The position numbers and the translations under genes are program-made. 64,000 nucleotides of DNA from Enterococcus sp. 4G2_DIV0659 (GTDB lineage Bacteria > Bacillota > Bacilli > Lactobacillales > Enterococcaceae), in NCBI RefSeq assembly GCF_002140715.2, contig NZ_NGLE02000001.1:2446001-2510000 (forward strand), read 5' to 3'. The notes under the pieces were generated by a model, which was not told where the DNA came from, searched no databases, and worked only from the letters and a program-made list of their open reading frames with translations. Below are positions 24,306 through 37,577 of this stretch, one piece after another (position 1 is the first letter of the stretch; each line of letters starts with the position of its first letter).

Positions 24306-25670
24306 ATGAATGATCGTATTGAAAAAGATTCTATGGGAGAAGTTCGTGTACCAAAAGGGGCTCTTTGGGGGGCACAAACCCAGCGCAGTCGTCAAAATTT
24401 TACTATTGGAATGGAAAAAATGCCTCTAGCTTTGATTAAAGGTTTAGCTTTAGTGAAAAAAAGTGCGGCAAAAGCCAATGAATGTACTGGGAAATTAGAT
24501 CAGATGATCAGTCAAGCGATCCAACATGCGGCAGATAGAATCATAGCAGGCGAGGTAGATGATCATTTTCCATTATCTTTGTGGCAAACAGGTAGCGGGA
24601 CGCAGACAAATATGAACGTTAACGAAGTGATCGCTCATTTAGCTGCAAAAGAGGACGTGATCGTTCATCCGAATGATCATGTTAATATGTCTCAAAGTTC
24701 AAATGATGTTTTTCCTACAGCCATGCATGTAACTGGGGTACAATTGATTGAACAACAGCTGTTTCCCGTGATGAGAGAGGTAATCAAAACGTTGGAAACA
24801 TTAGAAGCTAAGAATGAAAACATCATAAAAATCGGTAGAACGCATTTACAAGATGCCACACCGATTACATTTGCACAAGAAATTAGTGGTTGGCGTTCAG
24901 GGATGACACATGGGTATCGAATGTTAGAATTAACCTTGACGGAATTAAAACAGTTAGCGATCGGCGGAACAGCTGTAGGAACTGGTTTAAACGCATCAAA
25001 AGAATATATAAACGTATTCCTTCAGTATTTAAATGAAGCAACAGGTAATCAATTTTTAGAAGACCCAAATAAATTTCATGGGCTTGCCAGCAAAGATGCA
25101 ATCGTTTTTACCTCAGGTGCTTTAAAAGCAATTGCTGCTAATGCAATGAAAATGGCTAATGATATTCGTTGGATGGCAAGTGGACCTAGGAGCGGGCTAG
25201 GTGAAATTACGATTCCGGAGAATGAGCCAGGAAGTTCGATTATGCCTGGAAAAATCAATCCAACCCAATGCGAAGCGTTGACAATGATTGCAATTCAAGT
25301 TATGGGCAATGATACAACGATTGGAATCGGGGCTTCCCAAGGAAACTTTGAGTTAAATGTTTATATGCCTGTGATGGCGTATAATTTGATCCAAAGTATT
25401 GAATTATTGACGGATGGTTTACGCTCTTTCAATGAGAATTGCTTAAAAGGAATCAAAGCGGAGCAGATAAAAATGCAACAGTATGTAGAGCAATCGTTAA
25501 TGCTGGTTACTGCATTAAATCCTCATATCGGTTATGATAATGGAGCAAAGATTGCCAAAAAAGCATTTGAAGAACAAACAACACTGAAAGAAGCGGCAGT
25601 CGCAAGTGGTTTAGTAAAAGAAGAAGAATATGATCGTTGGGTCAAACCGGAACAGATGTTAGGCAGATAG
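24306..25670 (+). CDS. fumC: Fumarate hydratase class II
   Basis: A 454-residue fumarase that interconverts fumarate and malate. Family marks are GSGTQTNMNVNEV, SSNDVFPTAMH, GRTHLQDATP and the mobile-loop signature GSSIMPGKINPTQCEA near residue 309. I choose ATG 24306, preceded by AAAGGGG, over the upstream in-frame GTG 24270. The malic enzyme gene follows 30 bases later, so the pair converts fumarate through malate to pyruvate with formation of reduced nicotinamide cofactor. Confidence 0.95.
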   Translation: MNDRIEKDSMGEVRVPKGALWGAQTQRSRQNFTIGMEKMPLALIKGLALVKKSAAKANECTGKLDQMISQAIQHAADRIIAGEVDDHFPLSLWQTGSGTQTNMNVNEVIAHLAAKEDVIVHPNDHVNMSQSSNDVFPTAMHVTGVQLIEQQLFPVMREVIKTLETLEAKNENIIKIGRTHLQDATPITFAQEISGWRSGMTHGYRMLELTLTELKQLAIGGTAVGTGLNASKEYINVFLQYLNEATGNQFLEDPNKFHGLASKDAIVFTSGALKAIAANAMKMANDIRWMASGPRSGLGEITIPENEPGSSIMPGKINPTQCEALTMIAIQVMGNDTTIGIGASQGNFELNVYMPVMAYNLIQSIELLTDGLRSFNENCLKGIKAEQIKMQQYVEQSLMLVTALNPHIGYDNGAKIAKKAFEEQTTLKEAAVASGLVKEEEYDRWVKPEQMLGR

Positions 25671-25700
25671 ATTTAATGAGCTTGGAGAGGAATGTGGAAA

Positions 25701-26879
25701 ATGACAAATATTTATGAAAAAGCACTAAAAGCACATGAACAATGGCGTGGTAAAATCGATATTCATTCAAAAGTTACAGTTCAAACCAAAGAAGACCTAT
25801 CATTGGCTTATACACCTGGTGTAGCGGAGCCGTGTAGAAAAATCTATGAAGAGCCGAATAAAATCTATGATTATACTTGGAAAGGCAATACTGTAGCAGT
25901 TGTTACGGACGGTACGGCTGTTCTTGGTTTGGGAGATATTGGACCGAAAGCGGCATTACCGGTTATGGAAGGCAAAGCCCTACTGTTTAAAGAGTTTGCC
26001 GGAATTGATGCCATTCCGATTTGTTTAGATACAAAAGACCCAAAAGAGATTATTTCGATTATTAAAGCGATGGCACCGACATTTGGTGGGATTAATTTAG
26101 AAGATATTTCAGCACCTCGATGTGTAGAAATTGAACGTACATTAATGGAAGAACTGGATATTCCTGTGTTCCATGATGACCAACATGGAACGGCGATTGT
26201 TACGATTGCAGCATTGATTAATGCGTTGAAGATTGTCGATAAAAAAGTCGATGAAATACGCGTTGTTGTTTCGGGAACAGGAGCAGCAGGCAGTGCAATT
26301 ATTAAAATGCTTAATCATTTTGGGGTAAAAAATATTGTTGCTTTTAATATAGACGGCGTATTAAGGAAAGACAGTGACCAGCCGTTGACCTTTTTAGAGC
26401 AAGAAATTGCCGAAATTTCTAATCCAACAAATTTCAAAGGAACATTGGGTGAGGCAATGGTAGGGGCAGATGTTTTTATTGGTGTTTCAGCGCCTAAATT
26501 AGTTTCAAAAGAAATGGTTGCATCAATGAACAAAGGAGCAATTGTATTTCCAATGGCGAATCCTGAATCAGAAATCGATTATCAAGAAGCAATTGATGCA
26601 GGAGCGGTGGTGGTTGGAACAGGTCGTTCTGATCATCCTAATCAAATAAATAATGTCTTGGCTTTTCCCGGATTGTTTAAAGGAGCTTTTGTAGCAAGAG
26701 CAACAAAAATCACTGAAAATATGAAATTGGCTGCCGCAAAAGCAATCGCAGAAATGATTCCAGAAGAAGAATTAACAAGTGAGTATATTATTCCGTCTGC
26801 ATTTAATCGAGACTTAGTTGATGTGATTATTGAAAAAGTTGCCGAAGCAGCTGTTCAAGACGGTGTGATTCGAGCGTAA
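25701..26879 (+). CDS. NAD(P)-dependent malic enzyme (decarboxylating)
   Basis: A 392-residue short-form malic enzyme, oxidatively decarboxylating malate to pyruvate. Recognisable parts are SLAYTPGVAEPCRKIYE, VAVVTDGTAVLGLGDIGPKAALPVMEGKA, FHDDQHGTAIV and the nucleotide-binding VVSGTGAAGSA. I choose ATG 25701, ten bases after GGAGAGG; the in-frame ATG at 25692 touches the ribosome binding site. It lacks the C-terminal phosphotransacetylase-like domain of the long MaeB form. Probably co-transcribed with fumC. Confidence 0.93.
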   Translation: MTNIYEKALKAHEQWRGKIDIHSKVTVQTKEDLSLAYTPGVAEPCRKIYEEPNKIYDYTWKGNTVAVVTDGTAVLGLGDIGPKAALPVMEGKALLFKEFAGIDAIPICLDTKDPKEIISIIKAMAPTFGGINLEDISAPRCVEIERTLMEELDIPVFHDDQHGTAIVTIAALINALKIVDKKVDEIRVVVSGTGAAGSAIIKMLNHFGVKNIVAFNIDGVLRKDSDQPLTFLEQEIAEISNPTNFKGTLGEAMVGADVFIGVSAPKLVSKEMVASMNKGAIVFPMANPESEIDYQEAIDAGAVVVGTGRSDHPNQINNVLAFPGLFKGAFVARATKITENMKLAAAKAIAEMIPEEELTSEYIIPSAFNRDLVDVIIEKVAEAAVQDGVIRA

Positions 26880-26982
26880 AGAAGATGAGACGGGTGCGGG
26901 GACAAAACTAAAAATCAGTGTTGTTTCGCACTCTAAACCTTAATAAATGGTGGCCAAAAGTCAGGTTTTTCGGCAATTCCGC

Positions 26983-27020
26983 AAAAATCGAGCAATACAA
27001 AAACGTATTGTTCGATTTTT
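26983..27020 (+). terminator. Strong hairpin terminator in the malic enzyme-metG gap
   Basis: AAAAATCGAGCAATAC pairs with GTATTGTTCGATTTTT (one wobble) around AAAAAC. The flanks are A- and T-rich, so it may work in both directions. A 76-codon frame across it is chance. An inverted AGGTTGGGAT lies at 27051-27060. Confidence 0.8.
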
Positions 27021-27093
27021 ACTCCAATTACTCGAATCTACTCGACTTTTATCCCAACCTTTTTTTATATAGAGAAAATATCAGGATTTCTAG

Positions 27094-29175
<2,082 letters not shown>

Positions 29176-29194
29176 TAAAATTAAAATCTATAGA

Positions 29195-29236
29195 AAAGTC
29201 ACAGAGAAATTGCTGGAAAAGCGTTTGTTCTGTGGC
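29195..29236 (+). terminator. metG terminator
   Basis: AAGTCACAGA pairs with TCTGTGGCTT across a loose 20-base loop, followed by seven T. Confidence 0.75.
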
Positions 29237-29375
29237 TTTTTTTATTTTTTATATGAATTCTGTATAAAAATCTAAAAAAAATAAAGTTTACTGGAAAAAG
29301 CTATTAAAAAATATAGTTTTATTGTATGATAAAAGCTTAGAAACACAATAAAAGGGTATTAAGGAGAATGTTAGG

Positions 29376-30617
29376 ATGAAAATGAAAAAGTATGTTTTAG
29401 CTGTATTTACTGGAATCGCTATATTTTTATTGGCGGCGTGTGGATCAGACCCAAGAAAAGAATTTGCTAAAGAAATGATGAATGCCAATGGTGAGCAATA
29501 TAATGCGGCAAGCTTTAAAATGAAGATCGATGATCTAACTTACGATGGAGATCAAGGCGGCGCCTATGTAAAAATGTTTGCCAGTCAATTAAAAGATGTG
29601 ACTATTGATGGAAAATACGCTTATGATGAGAAAGCTGAAGCCTTAGAGTTGGAAGTTACTGCAAATGTACTTGGTGAAAAATTACCTATCCAATTGGTGA
29701 GTAAAAAAGATAAGATGTATATGTCTACTAGCTTTGTTTCAGGTGCGCTTGATTTAGCTAATTCATTTGGCTATCCAATTGAATTAAGTAAAAGTGAACT
29801 GAACAAACTTAAAGGTAAATATATTGATATTGCTGAAGCAGGAGATACTCTTTCTTCAGGGAAATTAGATCAAAAAAATCCATTAAAAGATAAAGAATTA
29901 ACGAATGTGAAAGATTCTAAAATGGGTAAAGAACTGATCAAGCTAATTGAAAGCTTTGATAAAAAATCATTTAAAAAAGACAAAGATGTGCTAACACATA
30001 CCTTTACAAAAACAGAAATCATTCAAATGTTAGAAAAAATGGATGAAGTTGCCAAAGAAGACAAAGATTACAAAAAATCAGGCAATGCAAAAGAGATAAA
30101 AGATGCAATTAAAACATTCAAAAAAGATATCGAAAAAATGGATCTAAAAGTGAGCATCAACCAAAAAACAAAAGCAGTCGATACAAAACTTTCTATGTCA
30201 GCAAACAACAAATCAGATGATTCAACGGTTGGAATGGTTATGACAATCTCTGTTACACCGCAAAAGAATAAAAAAGAAATCAACGTACCAAGCAAAAAAG
30301 AAATCATCAGTGAAGATGAACTAAATAAAATCTTTTCAAGTATGGCTCCTGCAGAAACAGATGAAACAACCTCAGATGAGTTTAACACAGCGGATGACTA
30401 TGCGAACTTTGACGATTTAAAAGATAATCCAGAACTTCAAAAAGTAATTGACGAGCAGTTAAACGAAATGATTAAACAAATCGAAGAAAATCCAGAAATG
30501 GTCACAGAAGAATCTGTAAAGGAATTCCGTGAAAAGGTAAAAGATATCTTTACTGACGAACAAATGAAAAAATTAAATGAAGCATTAGACAAAGCACTAA
30601 AAGGTGAGACTGTCTAA
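29376..30617 (+). CDS. Secreted lipoprotein, lysine- and acid-rich
   Basis: A 413-residue lipoprotein. The signal peptide (1-21) ends in the lipobox LLAAC with Cys22 as the lipidated residue, followed by GSDPRKEF. The mature protein is very hydrophilic, with many K/D/E and alternating beta-type strands, and a mostly acidic C-terminal third. It resembles the DUF6612/LppX-like style of Firmicute lipoproteins that may bind lipids, but I do not recognise the exact family. AAGGAG lies about ten bases before the ATG. It is a single gene. Confidence 0.85.
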   Translation: MKMKKYVLAVFTGIAIFLLAACGSDPRKEFAKEMMNANGEQYNAASFKMKIDDLTYDGDQGGAYVKMFASQLKDVTIDGKYAYDEKAEALELEVTANVLGEKLPIQLVSKKDKMYMSTSFVSGALDLANSFGYPIELSKSELNKLKGKYIDIAEAGDTLSSGKLDQKNPLKDKELTNVKDSKMGKELIKLIESFDKKSFKKDKDVLTHTFTKTEIIQMLEKMDEVAKEDKDYKKSGNAKEIKDAIKTFKKDIEKMDLKVSINQKTKAVDTKLSMSANNKSDDSTVGMVMTISVTPQKNKKEINVPSKKEIISEDELNKIFSSMAPAETDETTSDEFNTADDYANFDDLKDNPELQKVIDEQLNEMIKQIEENPEMVTEESVKEFREKVKDIFTDEQMKKLNEALDKALKGETV

Positions 30618-30656
30618 CTTAGAACGAATAGCATAGAAAATGGATAACGTAAAAAC

Positions 30657-30694
30657 GAGCCTGGGACATAACTAAAAAGTTATGTTTCAGGCTC
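30657..30694. terminator. GGGACATAAC-type repeat acting as bidirectional terminator
   Basis: GAGCCTGGGACATAACT pairs with AGTTATGTTTCAGGCTC around AAAA. On the minus strand it is followed by GTTTTTACG, so it can end the gene at 30793 as well as the lipoprotein gene. It is related in style to the hairpins at 10132 and 48554. Confidence 0.8.
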
Positions 30695-30792
30695 TTAGTA
30701 TCCGAATAAAGGGTAGAGCAGAAGCAAATTCCTTCTTATATCTCGGAGTTAAATCCTTCTTTCACAACCTCGTTTTTTATCGAATCTGTTGA

Positions 30793-31389
30793 TTAAAATC
30801 TTAATTTTTTATTTGGTTTAAATCTGCGGAAACGAGTAGGTAAAAGTATAATCAATAGTGAATAGGGTACACTAATAATCGACCAAGCCAAACTACGACT
30901 TAAACTATTGTTTTGATAGAGCCAATGAAGTAAAAAATGTAACCCAATAATGCTAAGGGAAACAAAAATAAAAACAGCATAAGCAGGCTCGTTTTTCATA
31001 ACAGCTCTGAGGATGCCACCCACTAACGGCACGAGATAAAAATAAGCGCTGGTTAATGAAATTCGCCAACTTTTTGCCACGGTGCCAAGATTGATTAAGA
31101 AAAATATAATAGACAATACAATGCCAATCGGTGGGAAAAAGGCGATGAGAGCCGAGTAAACGGCTCCCCACAAAAGCATCAATGGTCCTTTTACGATTGC
31201 CGCAATAAAGACAAAAATCCCAATCAGAAGAAATTGCTGTGCCATAGTTCCATAAGCTAATAAGCCAAAAAGAACCAGTAATACCCAGTGCCATATCGTA
31301 TTGACTTGGGGTTTTCGCTGAATCGTTACGTTTTTTTTGATCGCTGATTTTAGAAAGTCAGATTCCTCAAAGAAATTTTTCAAAAGCAC
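30793..31389 (-). CDS. Polytopic membrane protein, unknown function
   Basis: A 198-residue protein with a short charged N-terminus (FFEESDFLKSAIKKNVTIQRK) and five to six membrane helices, ending in a basic tail (RFRRFKPNKKLRF). The overall shape, an N-terminal cytoplasmic tail then clustered helices, is like YIP1-type proteins, without firm support. The start is GTG 31389 close to AGGAG; the TTG six bases downstream has better spacing. It lies downstream of helD in the same direction. Confidence 0.7.
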   Translation of the reverse strand: MLLKNFFEESDFLKSAIKKNVTIQRKPQVNTIWHWVLLVLFGLLAYGTMAQQFLLIGIFVFIAAIVKGPLMLLWGAVYSALIAFFPPIGIVLSIIFFLINLGTVAKSWRISLTSAYFYLVPLVGGILRAVMKNEPAYAVFIFVSLSIIGLHFLLHWLYQNNSLSRSLAWSIISVPYSLLIILLPTRFRRFKPNKKLRF

Positions 31390-31477
31390 TCACTCCTATC
31401 GAATTGAACATCAGACTGGAGTTAAGTGTACTTCGGAATTGTAGAAAAAACATCGGTCTAAAGTCGGTTTTTATAAA

Positions 31478-33652
31478 TTATGAGGATGCAAACAATTTAG
31501 AAAGTGTCTGTACATAAGGTAAAAAGACTTGTTTCATTCCACGAGAAATCGCTGTATAGAGAATTTTTTTCTCTCGCTCAGTTGTTCCATAATGCAAGGT
31601 TGAAGGGTCATGAATGATTACATTATCGAATTCCAGTCCTTTAGCCATATCGATTGAAAGAATTTGAGTATCAATCGCGCTATTTTTTTGCAGAAGTTGC
31701 TGTTTCAATAATTCTGCTTCTGAAGCTGTTTTTGTAATCACCACGGTATCTTCTGCTTTTGTCAATGAATTTAAAAGTGAGGTTAGTGTCTCAAGATAAT
31801 CGGATTCATCTTCACATTTAATAAACGCCGGTTTCTCACCATCTTTTCGGATGGGTACAATTTTAAGCTTTTCATGATTTGTTACTAAGGTCTGAAAGAG
31901 CTGAGTGATCTCTTTACTTGATCGGTAGCTATTCAATAATTGGTAGGACGTAACTGAACGGCTAGAAGCAGATAATAACTCTTTTAATTCCATAAAACTG
32001 ATCGACGTATTAAAAATCGCCTGATTTTCATCTCCAGCCAAAGTAAAGTTCGCTTTTGGGAATAATTTAAGTAGTAAAAGAATTTGGGCTTCGGTATAAT
32101 CTTGAACCTCATCAACCAAAATAAACGCCATGTGTCGGTTCGATAAATCTTCAATAAACGTATCTTTGATTAGTAATAATGCCACCACTTCATCAGCAGT
32201 ATAGTTTGATGTTGTTTTTTCATATGTATCTTGTTGATAATTTTGATACAAAACTTCAAAAAGTAGCCACTGATCAAACCAAGCAAAATCAGCGATCTTA
32301 TCTATGACTATGCGGTATTTTTGTTTTAGCCGTTGAAGGGCAAACTTCGCTAATTGTTCCTCGTCTTCTGCATCAAAAGTTGTGTCAAAGTAGCGTAATT
32401 GTTCCGCTTCTGTCAAATCTTGTATCTGATCAATCATTTGCTTTGATGTTGATTGTTTGATCAAATAACGATTCCACAAACTTAATAGTTTTTCTTTTGT
32501 TGCCGAAAGTCGGTCTCGGATCGATAAAGTAGTCGGTGTTTCTTGATACAACCCAAAAATCAGTTTAGCCGAAAAGATCGGTTTACGTTTGAATAAAATG
32601 GGTTTGAATAATGCTTGCTGAATCAAAGATGTATCTTTGAAAGACTGAATGAAATCAACAAATTTTTGTGATTGAATCACTCTTTGTTGAGCATTGACTT
32701 GTTCGGCGGTGATTCGTTTGAAATAAGCTGTTTCACTTTCAATCGGCGCTTTTTCGCGAAAGGTAAATTTAAGGAACTGTAATAAAGTTAAATTCAATGG
32801 ATTCCGCTCACCTAAATTTGGCAAGACTTGAGAAATATAATCAATAAATGTTGAATTTGGAGAAAGAAGTAAGATATCATCAGCTGTGATTTTGGTCCGA
32901 TGGTTATAAAGTAAATAAGCAATTCGTTGCATGATCGCCGAAGTTTTCCCGCTTCCTGCAATCCCATTGACCAAAAGCAATGGATGGCTTTCATCCCGGA
33001 TGATCTCATTTTGTTCTTGTTGGATCGTTGTGGTGATATCTTTCATATATTGAGAGGAGTCGGCCTCCAAAGAATGCAGTAAAATATCATCTTGAATAGC
33101 AAGACTAGTATCGAAAAAATTAATCAAGCGATCTTCTTCAATGATCAATTGCCTTTTTAAGTTCAAGGTCACTGGGATTTCTGCTTTATTGACATGGTAA
33201 CGACTATTACCTAAAACATTATTATAAAAAAGAGAAGCAATCGGTGAACGCCAATCATAGATGCGTGATTCACCCTCTAAGTTTGTGAAGTCATTCATCC
33301 CAATATAAAAAACATCTCGATCAGAATCTTCATCTAAAAATGTGACATCGATTTTTCCGAAATAAGCTACATTCAGCAGTCGTTCGACTTTTTCTAATTG
33401 TTTTTCAGCAGTCCCATGTTGGATGTTTAGCTGATCGATTTCCCGATTTTTCATTTCCATCATGGCAAATGTTTCTAAGTTATCTGAGTAACTATCAAAA
33501 TTTAGTTTTGTATCGCCGCCAAATTGCTCCAGTACTGATTTTCCTGTAGCGTTGACTTCATCAATAGCGGTTTGATAAGTGTCTCTTGCTTGACTTAGTT
33601 CTTCATAAATCTGGTGTAGATGACGGGTTTCTTGTGTGCGGTCATTTGACAT
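31478..33652 (-). CDS. helD: HelD-type RNA polymerase recycling helicase
   Basis: A 724-residue superfamily 1 (UvrD/Rep-like) motor. An N-terminal coiled-coil (about 1-100) is followed by Walker A GIAGSGKTSAIMQR, the Walker B-type LVDEVQDYTEAQ and the late motif TAISRGMKQ near the C-terminus. HelD proteins of Firmicutes bind RNA polymerase and free stalled or hibernating enzyme from DNA. I choose ATG 33652; the frame starts at ATG 33670, but its bases form the GGAGG ribosome binding site. Confidence 0.9.
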   Translation of the reverse strand: MSNDRTQETRHLHQIYEELSQARDTYQTAIDEVNATGKSVLEQFGGDTKLNFDSYSDNLETFAMMEMKNREIDQLNIQHGTAEKQLEKVERLLNVAYFGKIDVTFLDEDSDRDVFYIGMNDFTNLEGESRIYDWRSPIASLFYNNVLGNSRYHVNKAEIPVTLNLKRQLIIEEDRLINFFDTSLAIQDDILLHSLEADSSQYMKDITTTIQQEQNEIIRDESHPLLLVNGIAGSGKTSAIMQRIAYLLYNHRTKITADDILLLSPNSTFIDYISQVLPNLGERNPLNLTLLQFLKFTFREKAPIESETAYFKRITAEQVNAQQRVIQSQKFVDFIQSFKDTSLIQQALFKPILFKRKPIFSAKLIFGLYQETPTTLSIRDRLSATKEKLLSLWNRYLIKQSTSKQMIDQIQDLTEAEQLRYFDTTFDAEDEEQLAKFALQRLKQKYRIVIDKIADFAWFDQWLLFEVLYQNYQQDTYEKTTSNYTADEVVALLLIKDTFIEDLSNRHMAFILVDEVQDYTEAQILLLLKLFPKANFTLAGDENQAIFNTSISFMELKELLSASSRSVTSYQLLNSYRSSKEITQLFQTLVTNHEKLKIVPIRKDGEKPAFIKCEDESDYLETLTSLLNSLTKAEDTVVITKTASEAELLKQQLLQKNSAIDTQILSIDMAKGLEFDNVIIHDPSTLHYGTTEREKKILYTAISRGMKQVFLPYVQTLSKLFASS

Positions 33653-33804
33653 AGTGGTTCCTCCTGACATGAATTGCCGTGACCGAATAGTATAAGCTAT
33701 TTTTTTTAATAATGCAATTATAAGAAGCTGATAATTTATCGATGCTGTCCATTCAGCTTTTGGTTAAAATGTGATAAAGTATAGAAGACAAAGGAGGGGT
33801 TTAT

Positions 33805-34571
33805 TTGATTTTTGATTCTCATACCCATTTAAATGCAGAACAATTTAATGAAGATATTCCAGAAACAATTAAACGTGCAAAAGAGTTAGGTGTAACGGAG
33901 ATGGCAGTGGTTGGTTTTGATACACCAACGATCGAAAAGTCTCTAGAACTTAGCCAACAATATAAAGAAATCCAAAGTATTATCGGCTGGCATCCGACAG
34001 AAGCTGGAAGTTATACGTCTGAGATCGAGAAAAAACTTCAGCAGCTATTAACTACGCCAAAAGTAGTAGCACTTGGCGAAATCGGTTTAGACTATTATTG
34101 GATGGAAGATCCAAAAGAAGTTCAAGACCGTGTATTTAGACGTCAAATTGCTATCGCCAAAGAGATGAATCTACCAATCAGCATTCATACAAGAGAAGCG
34201 ATGGAAGATACGTATAAGATTTTAAAAGAAGAAGATATTCGAGATATCGGCGGGATTATGCATAGTTTTAGCGGTGATCCTGAGTGGATGAAAAGATTCT
34301 TAGATATGGGGATGCATATTTCATTAAGCGGCGTTGTGACATTTAAAAAAGCGTTGGATGTGCAAGAAGTGGCGAAATCTGTTCCCTTAGATCGTTTACT
34401 AGTTGAAACGGATGCACCATATTTAGCTCCCGTTCCTTATCGTGGAAAACGTAATGAGCCTGGCTATACTCGTTATGTGGTTGAAAAAATTGCTGAATTA
34501 CGAGAAACTTCTTTTGAAGAAATCGCCAACCAAACGACAGATAATGCCCATCGTCTATTCAGGTTAGCTCA

Positions 34572-34575
<4 letters not shown>
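33805..34575 (+). CDS. TatD family metal-dependent hydrolase
   Basis: A 256-residue TIM-barrel nuclease/hydrolase. Metal ligands are visible: HTH in [12 protein letters not shown], the glutamate in [10 protein letters not shown] in ISIHTREA, H in IMHSFSG and D in ETDAPYLAP. TatD proteins are 3'-5' DNA exonucleases in other bacteria. The start TTG has AAAGGAGGGG. It overlaps rnmV by four bases, the conserved tatD-rnmV-rsmA order of Firmicutes. Confidence 0.95.
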
Positions 34576-36052
<1,477 letters not shown>

Positions 36053-36155
36053 TCAGGATTTATATCTTTGTTGTTAGTAGAGTGTAGCTATGACATTTCT
36101 CTTCGGGGTACGAGGAATTGGAAGAAGCAGTGTGGTAGAAACTCTATAGAAACAT

Positions 36156-36201
36156 GCGAATAATCACACAAAAAATGAAAAATATTTTTGTGATTGTTCG
36201 C
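36156..36201 (+). terminator. Terminator of the tatD-rnmV-rsmA operon
   Basis: GCGAATAATCACACAAAAA pairs with TTTTTGTGATTGTTCGC (small internal mismatch), followed by TTATTTTTTAG. Confidence 0.85.
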
Positions 36202-36271
36202 TTATTTTTTAGTTGAATTAAGAAAAAGTTAAAGTAGTTTCTACTTTATGTAAAATAATTGAGTTGTCTTA

Positions 36272-36299
36272 TTGACTTTTTTAAAATATTAGGGATAAT
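36272..36299 (+). promoter_or_regulatory. Promoter of the MFS/choloylglycine hydrolase-family pair
   Basis: TTGACT at 36272-36277 and GATAAT at 36294-36299, 16 bases apart. Confidence 0.65.
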
Positions 36300-36306
36300 T
36301 AAAGAT

Positions 36307-36320
36307 AGAAAGCGCTTTCT
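36307..36320 (+). promoter_or_regulatory. cre site (CcpA) over the transcription start
   Basis: AGAAAGCGCTTTCT is a perfect palindrome and an almost consensus catabolite-responsive element, placed at the predicted start site. Glucose should repress this operon. Confidence 0.75.
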
Positions 36321-36341
36321 TTTTATAGTAGGAGTGATGAC

Positions 36342-37541
36342 ATGAAAAAAGAGAAATCAACGAATATTTTTTGGATGCTTGCTGCTATTTTTTTAGGATA
36401 CACATGTATTTATGTGGATAAAACGACAATTGGCATGTCCCTAGTTACTATTGCAACCGACATGGGGTTTGATCCTCAACAAAAAGGGTTGGTGTTAAGT
36501 GCATTTTTCTTAGGATATACGATTTTTCAAATTCCTTTTGGGTATTTATCCAATAAAATCGGAACGAGAAAAATGATGATTGGTTCTGTTTTTTTAGTAG
36601 GTATTTTTCTATTATTATTTGGTTTTGGTTTTTCATTTTTATACTTGCTTATGATTCGTTTTATGACAGGAGCTGTTGCACACTCTGGTTATCCATCTTC
36701 TGTTAGTACGTTCATTGCACAAGAGTTGCCAACGGAAAAACGAGGACCTGCGCAATCTACAATGATTGCATCAGCAGGATTTGCAGCTGTTGTTGGCCCG
36801 CTATTAATCGCTCCTTTATTGATCCAGATTGGTTGGCACAAAACTTATTATTTTCTCGGTATAGCTGTAATGATGGTTGCAGTTTTGATGTACTTTGTGA
36901 TACCTAAAGAGTTTGGTGGCGTCAAAGAACATCTGAAAAACAAGCCTGTTATTTCTTTTAAAGAGGTCTTAAAGGATCGAAATGTCTGGATTTTAATTTT
37001 CGCTGCTTTTTTTATCAATGCTGCGATATACGGATTAAATGGCTGGATGGCAACTTATCTTGTAGATGCTCATGGTTTAGCACTAACACAAACAGCTTAT
37101 GTTGCGGCAATCATCGGTTTTTTCACAATGGTTGCAGCGATGGCAGGTGGTTTGATCGTAAACAAATTTTTTATCGGTAAAGAAAAAATAGTGATTTTTC
37201 TTGCGACGATTGGCGGTGGATTTTTTGCCGTATTAATTTCAATTGTGAGTAGTTTTATTTTGAGTATGCTGTGTTTAACCTTGGCAGTGGTTTGTTCCAG
37301 TTTGACTTTTGCTACGTTAATGACCCTTCCAGTTAACTTATTTCCTTCAGATGAAGTTTCGGCGAAATATGCGACGATTAATGCAATCGGGGTTTCTGGT
37401 GGTTTTGTTGCTCCAACAATTATTGGGGCTTTGGTTCAGATGTCCCAAGGTGGATTCTTTACTTCTTTCTTATTTATTGCCAGTTCGTTTATTATTTCGG
37501 GCGCAATTACGTTAATGGTACAAAAAAAATCGAAATTATAG
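36342..37541 (+). CDS. MFS transporter
   Basis: A 399-residue major facilitator with twelve helices. The conserved loop GYLSNKIGTRKMM between helices 2 and 3 and the RFMTGAVAHSGYPSSVSTF region suggest the anion:cation symporter-like branch (organic acid or acyl-amino acid uptake). An aspartate in the first helix (YVDKTTIGMS) fits that branch. The choloylglycine hydrolase-family gene starts 36 bases after it, so transporter and amidase probably handle the same amide-type compound. Confidence 0.88.
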   Translation: MKKEKSTNIFWMLAAIFLGYTCIYVDKTTIGMSLVTIATDMGFDPQQKGLVLSAFFLGYTIFQIPFGYLSNKIGTRKMMIGSVFLVGIFLLLFGFGFSFLYLLMIRFMTGAVAHSGYPSSVSTFIAQELPTEKRGPAQSTMIASAGFAAVVGPLLIAPLLIQIGWHKTYYFLGIAVMMVAVLMYFVIPKEFGGVKEHLKNKPVISFKEVLKDRNVWILIFAAFFINAAIYGLNGWMATYLVDAHGLALTQTAYVAAIIGFFTMVAAMAGGLIVNKFFIGKEKIVIFLATIGGGFFAVLISIVSSFILSMLCLTLAVVCSSLTFATLMTLPVNLFPSDEVSAKYATINAIGVSGGFVAPTIIGALVQMSQGGFFTSFLFIASSFIISGAITLMVQKKSKL

Positions 37542-37577
37542 AGTAGAATTTTGAAAAAAATAATAGGGTGTGAGAAA